Shown here piece after piece: positions 58,179 to 64,000 of a stretch of DNA of 64,000 nt. Location: positions 640,319-704,318 of the forward strand of contig CACRSC010001917.1 in assembly GCA_902651635.1 (NCBI GenBank), in the 5' to 3' direction. The notes beneath the pieces were generated by a model. It was not told the DNA's origin. It saw only the letters and a program-made list of their open reading frames with translations, and made no database searches. How positions within the stretch are numbered: position 1 is the stretch's first letter; each line of letters starts with the position of its first letter. A program made the position numbers and the translations under genes. This DNA is from Mastigamoeba balamuthi (Eukaryota; Evosea; Mastigamoebida; Mastigamoebidae).

Positions 58179-61100
58179 ATGACGAGAGAAGACCCCCAGA
58201 AGATAGGACAACGCGACCCGAGGCCACACCACCCCCCAATGAACATAGCCACCCCGACGGACACAGCCCCCCGAATGAACACAGCCCCCCTAATGGTAGC
58301 AACCCTCCCAGAGCCCCCCCGACACACCGAATCTTATGATCCCCCAGTGGGCCTCACACTCATTCTGGCCATATTATCAACAACCCAACCCCGGCAACAC
58401 TATGCAATCCTCACACTTGTCACTCTCCTTCTATATGCTCAAGGGGCGGCAGCCATGGACAACAACATTACCATAACCAGCTGGAACGTACAAAACACCC
58501 TATTTGGAGCCATCATATTATTGATTAAGGCCATAAGGAACTGCACCAAACGCGCAGTCCCCGAGATTATAGCCTTGCAGGAACTGGGTGTTGTTGACAA
58601 TAAACAAGTTAATCAGGCGGCTAATACAGAGGGTTACAGCCTTTTCACAGGCCAACGAGTCGGAAACAAAATACCAGGATTCTTTGTCCACAATACTGTG
58701 CGGAAGTACTGGTCTGTTAATACCATGGACTGAAAGGATGTCCTGGTAGGAATACTCAAGCTCAATGTGACGATGAAGATCATCAATGCGTATAGCCCAA
58801 CCAGAGGGTCCCCCACCCAAAGAGCTCTCTGGCAAACCATACAAGTACAGACAAAGGACAAAACGGACAGCATACTAGTAGGGGACCTAAATACTTGGAT
58901 GGACCACCCCGAGGACGCCTATTCAACAGCGGAGCTCAATATGCAAAAATTCATGGAAAACCACAACATGATGGATATCCTCAAACACCAAGGCACTATG
59001 GCAGCCACGCACCATGGCCCACACAACACCGCCAACCGACTAGACTACATTATATGCACACGTAATATGATCCATCATCTCAGAGATAGTGGGGTAGGTA
59101 AAAACACTGGCGACCTCTCCAATCACGCACCCATATACTGCACAATTGCCCTAACCGAAAACATACCATGCTGACGGTGGAACCCCCCACCACTAGTAAA
59201 CTCCTGGACCAAGACTGCAGACCCAGAAACCCGGGCAGCACAGATTCGAGATTGGCAAGACACGCTGCTCCGATCCCCACTATCACCAGATGCAGACATA
59301 AATGAGATGCAAAACAGAGCAATCATAGCCGTGAAGCAAACCATGGGAACCAAACAGCACAACATAGAGGGAGAGAAAACCAAAGCCATGAGGGCGTATG
59401 ATGTATACCACGAAATACGCAAATCAGCAGATGCCGACATACACACCGTACCAATGCCGGACAGTATAGCGTGAATCGAATCTGAAGTCCTTCTCCTCCT
59501 ACAATATAAACCCAACCACGCACACGCGTATAAAACCTGGCGGAGCACCACAAAGTGGATGCTTAGATGCATTAACCGAAACAGAACCCGAACGGAGGTG
59601 GACCGCATTAAGGAATACATAGAATTCTCAATAGCGGAAGGATGCACTAGCCCCAAGAGATTCCTCAAGGATCTGCGCACACCACGCGGACCGGGACTCC
59701 CTCTGAGCTACACCCGACAAGACGGCACCAGTACCATGACCCCCGAGGAAGCACGTGAAACAGTAGGCGACTGGATACATACACACTTCAACCAGGATAA
59801 TGCACCAGTGCGGTGCCCCCTATGGTGGGAGGCGCCACACCCAACCCTACCTGATACGGCTGCCACAAGTATGGACAGCACGATATCCGAAGATGAACTC
59901 CGGGAAGCCGCAGGGGCCCAAAAGAGTAGGTCAGCACCAGGCCCAACTGGGTTCAAGGCGGAGTATGTTATAGAATTTCCAGCCCCATGGTGTGAACAAT
60001 GGATCAAGAACCTCAACGACATCTGGCTAGGCGGGAAACCAGTCCCGAAGTCTTGGACTAGAGGGGAAATCATGCCCATTTTTAAGGAAGGAGACCGCAA
60101 AATACCAGCGAACTACCGCCCCATTACGCTATGCGAGGTGGGCTATAAGATTTTCACCACGATTATCAACAAAAGACTGTACAAAGCCCTTGAAGATAAT
60201 AATATATGGGCCAACGCCCAGGAGGGCTTTCGCGAAGGCCACTCCACGACACACAACATATGGGCACTTCACCAAAGACTAGAAGAAGCCACACAATGAC
60301 ATCAGAGAGTAGTAGGGATGTACATCGATCTCAAGAAAGCATATGACTTCATTCATCGAGACCACATTGCGGCCACACTAAAATACTATAACATTGGTTC
60401 CATCCTGGCAAAAAACATTATGGCCCTGTACGCCTCAACAGAAGCCCGCTCCCGCATGGCCCACGGCCCCACCGATTGGATTAACGTCAACCACAGGGTG
60501 CGGCAGGGGGACCCCCTATTGTGCACGCTTTTCAATCTGGCCATAAACCCCCATCTGTACCAGATAGAAACACATCTCGAAGCCCTGGACATCCGTGGCC
60601 CTAAGAGAGGAGTACTGGCATACGCAGACGACATGGTATTGCTTGCGCGTACGCCACAGATACTAGCAAGGCAGAGATGCACTCGATGCACCCACCACGA
60701 CCCACATTATTCTAGAGCAATGCAGCTGGATGTGCACCAAGAAATCACTGTCCCTCAAGCAGCGCATCTACATAGCCAATATGGTTATCAATGGCATGGC
60801 CTAATACCACTTCAGCACTATGGCCCAGAACAACAAGTTATTAGAATCACTGTCTCATACCCTCGAAAATGCAGCTATTGGGAAATTGGGGCTGGCTGAC
60901 ATGATTAGCCGGAGACACGCTTTTATGCCAACGAGACAAGGGGGGCTGGGACTCCGAAATCTAGCAGACGTTATACGAAGCAAACGAGCTCAAGAGGCCC
61001 TGGAATGGCTCAACGCCCTGACCCCAGACGGGATTATGCCAGAAACGGACATAGAGGCCATTCTCCCACGCCTGGATGAAGACTTTACAGCGGCTTTCCC

Positions 61101-63165
61101 ACTGCAGCACAGCATCAGAAAAATGAGACTGACAGCAAATACGGCAGGACGCACCTTTCGGCCCTGGCAGCACCTCCCCCAGTGGAATCTCCTCACACAA
61201 GCAGAGAAAAACATCCTCCTGGATACGGGTACCACAGCAGAGATCGGCCCCACTATGAACAAATCCCAATCCCTCATACACGAAGCGGGCAACCGCGGGT
61301 GGCAAATAAATAGAAAACGAACGGAGGGACTCATGCGCCACCTGGTACACAACAACCAAGGCGAACCTACACACAAGCCAGTGGGCCTGAGTAAGATGGG
61401 TTACCGCTTTAATACAAACCTTGAGCTCCAATGGACCATCACATCAAACACAGGAGATGGCACTTGGAAAGACTGGCTAATTGTAGCAACTGATGGGTCC
61501 TACGACCCGAGCTCTGGTAAAATGGCAATGGCCATAGTGGTGGAAGAACACTCTGAAATGAATGAAGCCATACAAGTCACGGGCGTATGCGCCTCATGGA
61601 CACCGGAACTCCGCGCGGTCGAATACGTGGCAGAAATCATGGATCCGACATCCAAATGCATCATAGCATGCGACAATGACCTGATAGTACACACCCTGAA
61701 TACAGGAGACCTCACCACAGTAGTGGACAAAGACGCAGTCCGCTGATTCGTTCGACTACGGAAACATGCACAGGCCAATGAAGGCAATATTATTCTCCAA
61801 CATATCCATAGCCACCAACTGGAAGGCCGAGGGGAGGAAAGTGATGCCACTAAAGCCCGCATCGCACAGGACAACCAAAGATGGGGCACGGAATTACAGA
61901 GGGTCATCCGTCTGAACGCAAAGGCAGACCAGCTCGCACAACAAGCATTGTCACTAGACAGACGCCACGAGCCAGACCACCCACTGTGGGGAATAGAGCT
62001 CGCTTCCATCCAAGAACTCACCATGACAGCACCACCGAAACCCACACACAACTTTCACATGGTATTCTGCATTGCCCGGCGACACTGCCTCCTCCGATGC
62101 AAAGCAACAGAGACGACAGCAGGAATGACGAAAATCCCCCCAGTCCTCCTGCATGAAGGAACCAGAAAACAAGCCCATCACATGGGAGGCCTCCGATGGC
62201 ATCAAGCCATCATGGGCACCTATTGCATCCATAATAATGCGCAAGCAGTGACCCCCAAAAAAGTGTGGAATAACCTGGCCCCACGTACACGCCTGCACTG
62301 GAGTGACCCCAGATGCCCATTCTGTACTACCAAAGCGGACTCCCTGAAGCACCGCCTCTGGTCATGCCCCCAACAGAATAAATGGCGCATCAAGCTCACT
62401 AGCATCATAGGAATACCCCAAACTGAACTGAAGACATGGGCCCAAACCCAAGCCACCAAATACAAAGACGCAGACCCCATACACTATACGCTAGCATATG
62501 GCACATGGGCTAAGAACCAACAATCAAAACAGCAGCTCGAAATACAGGAAGAGTGGGTCGCCACGATGCGAGACTGGCTGGAGGACATGAGCCATATAGA
62601 TAATTAAAAGGCCCACGAGGCACAAAAAAGACAGATCCCGGGTGACACCACCAAAACCCCCTTTAACTGCCCAGACACCACACGCCCCACTAAGCGCCCC
62701 AGACTGCCAACCAGGCAGCACAAGACATTCACAATCACAGAGCCTACAATAGAGGATATGGAACGTGGAGCCACACCACAAGCACCCGCCGCACCAAGCC
62801 ATCCCCAGCCAAAAAAACGGCACCACACCGCCACTGGACCACACCGTCAGACCATCCTAACTGCCCCACCAGTGACACAGCAAGCTGCAGTACCAACCCC
62901 AACCACCAAAAAAAGGACCGCATTGGACTTACCAGATATTCCAGCACCTGATCCCACCATAATCAAGAAAGCCCTCAAACGCCGACGCACTCCAAACGTT
63001 GAGCAAAACCACACTATAATCAGCATGTTCAACAAGTACACGGACAACGCGAAGAACCAAAAACAGGACGCGGTTCTGGAACTGGTACTCCCGGAACCGC
63101 CCCTGGACAGACCCTCCCAGGCCTCACAACACGCATGCCCTCCCCAAACACACCACCCACCATAA
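58179..63165 (+). pseudogene. LINE ORF2 (APE endonuclease - reverse transcriptase - RNase H - CCHC), degraded
   Basis: The endonuclease starts near 58456 (ITITSWNVQNTLF; EIIALQELG; GDLNTWMDHPED; NRLDYIICTRN; SNHAPIYC). Reverse transcriptase: SRSAPGPTGFKAEYV, NYRPITLCEVGYKIF, MYIDLKKAYDFIHRDH, RQGDPLLCTLFNLAI and YADDMVLLA. RNase H: VATDGSYDPSSGK, PELRAVEYVAEI, IIACDNDLIVHTL and NAKADQLAQQAL. The CCHC finger is CPFCTTKADSLKHRLWSC near 62310. In-frame stops: TGA at about 58731, 59172, 59472, 60297 and 61744; TAA near 60801 and 62605. A frameshift lies between about 60660 and 60720. The frame stays coding past 62605 (VEQNHTIISMFNKYTD), conserved in the truncated copy, so ORF2 ends near 63165. 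Confidence 0.9.
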
Positions 63166-63259
63166 CACCCCCCCCCTACCACAATGCCCCTGGCCCGCAA
63201 GGGCTTATCCCTCACTGGTAGCAGAATGGGAAACGACGATTTTCGATTTTCGATTTTCG

Positions 63260-63274
63260 AACCAGATCCTTGCA
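63260..63274. repeat. Target-site duplication, right copy (aaccagatccttgca)
   Basis: Matches 56020-56034 perfectly. Directly after it the interrupted reading frame resumes (LLRGLQATMHMYSSRFSPC) to TAG near 63400. Confidence 0.95.
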
Positions 63275-63519
63275 CTGTTGCGTGGACTTCAGGCTACCAT
63301 GCACATGTATTCCTCCCGTTTCTCACCCTGTGGAGGGTATGCTACCTGTTGTTTCCTTGATTCACCAACTTCTTAGTGCTGGTCTTTCTGACTTCTCCAT
63401 GACTAAGCATTTTATTTTGGTTCTTTCTTTCTTGAATGTTGTCAACTTGAAACTGCTCAGTCCTTTTTCCCTTCTTCTTTTTTGGCGCTTTTCTTTTTTA
63501 TCCTAAAGTTTTACGTTTC

Positions 63520-64000
63520 CCATCTCTTTTTCATTACTTTTTGCTGTTTTCCGATTTCTTCATTTTCAAATTTTTGACAGTTTTTCAAATTCGTTTTAAC
63601 CTCTGTTTGAAGTGCCTTCTGCTACGTGGTGTAGCAGACACGATGCTGTATGATACATTGCAGAAGGTCTGCTGCTACCCAGTGCTACACTGATACTCTC
63701 TGCTATGTAGCATAGCAGAAGGCACTAGAGCACCTTTTACTGTGTGTATGGTGTAGCAGACCCTATAGTTAGTGTAGCAGCAGTGTGTAGCAGACCTTCT
63801 GCTATGAGTCACTGCACAAATACAACCACTATGCTGTGTAGCAAAAGGTGCTGAAGCACCTTCTGCTATACAGTGTAGCAGACCCTAGCATGTAGCAGTG
63901 TGTAACGGACCCTCCGCTACATCACTACACAAATACCTCTGCTACGCACTGCTATGCATACATACCTCCACTATGCACTGCTACGCAAATACCTTCACTA
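63520..64000. repeat. Right inverted repeat and palindromic-repeat cluster to the window end
   Basis: 63520-63640 mirrors 54190-54330. From 63610 to the window end the sequence is a dense array of tctgctatg, gtgtagcagac and agcaccttctgctatac units in both orientations with 40-100 bp spacing. No gene. The cluster continues beyond the window. Confidence 0.8.

Larger units (their letters stand above)
56035..63259 (+). mobile_element. Near-full-length LINE retrotransposon with RNase H (I-group-like), decaying
   Basis: A 7,225-bp insertion bounded by a perfect 15-bp target-site duplication. The 3' end is a tail of gattttc repeats, not poly(A). It has a 5' UTR of about 400 bp, ORF1 (56433-58136) and ORF2 (58179-63165) with APE endonuclease, reverse transcriptase, RNase H and a terminal CCHC finger. 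The RNase H and simple-repeat tail suggest the I group. It carries seven in-frame stops and one frameshift in ORF2, so this copy is probably immobile. It interrupts a plus-strand ORF of the host repeat unit. Confidence 0.93.

Noticed and set aside
58179-63165. TGA as a sense codon (recoding), because every early stop in LINE ORF2 was TGA.
   Set aside because: Host genes end in TGA (API5, SLC66A2-like, Deltex, kinase), two LINE stops are TAA, and a second copy has CGA and CAA at two of the sites.
46000-64000. CRISPR-like or prophage features in the repeat zone.
   Set aside because: Repeats are palindromic, irregularly spaced and flanked by eukaryotic retrotransposons; no bacterial genes are present.

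Overview
This is a nuclear genome window from a eukaryotic microbe. Reconstructed genes are split by short introns (often 35-250 bp) and splice phases close exactly where I checked them. There are two eukaryotic tRNA genes, and products include ribosomal protein uL13, a RAB3GAP1-like protein, a CDKL kinase, a MadBub checkpoint protein, a Deltex ligase and an RPA1-like protein. The gene mix and the Cys-rich receptor fit an amoebozoan-type protist (an archamoeba such as Mastigamoeba is my guess, not proven). Three assembly gaps are present: single N at 1560 and 9060, and 280 N at 24436-24715.

Region 1 (1-41.9 kb) is GC-rich and gene-dense, and nearly every gene sits in a head-to-head (-/+) pair: API5/RAB3GAP1; (after two tRNAs and an unknown gene) uL13/ARM-like protein; PQ-loop carrier/MadBub; SLC66A2-like/unknown; Lys-rich protein and two actinoporin-like genes/TENT4-type nucleotidyltransferase; CDKL kinase/COPI-associated protein; Deltex/protein kinase with beta-propeller; RPA1-like/Cys-rich receptor. 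Many introns here begin GTAC or GTGC rather than GTAAG/GTGAG. Unusual architectures include an RPA1-like protein with three N-terminal RPA70N-type modules and no zinc ribbon, a Deltex with three N-terminal zinc modules, a MadBub with a degenerate kinase, and a TENT4-like enzyme whose disordered region repeats LDLA nine times.

Region 2 (41.9-45.0 kb) is AT-richer and holds a spliced type I membrane receptor with seven Cys-rich repeats.

Region 3 (45-64 kb) is a repeat zone: a 5'-truncated LINE copy split by a small DDE transposon, an unknown gene with a 0.6 kb segmental duplication, a foldback element, clusters of a quasi-palindromic CTGCTATGC-type repeat, and a near-full-length LINE (56035-63259) with a perfect 15-bp target-site duplication, sitting in an ORF of another repeat unit. 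All seven in-frame stops in LINE ORF2 are TGA or TAA, explicable by C-to-T changes, and two are confirmed by the second copy. A 24-bp LINE tail insertion with a 16-bp target-site duplication lies at 54859-54882.
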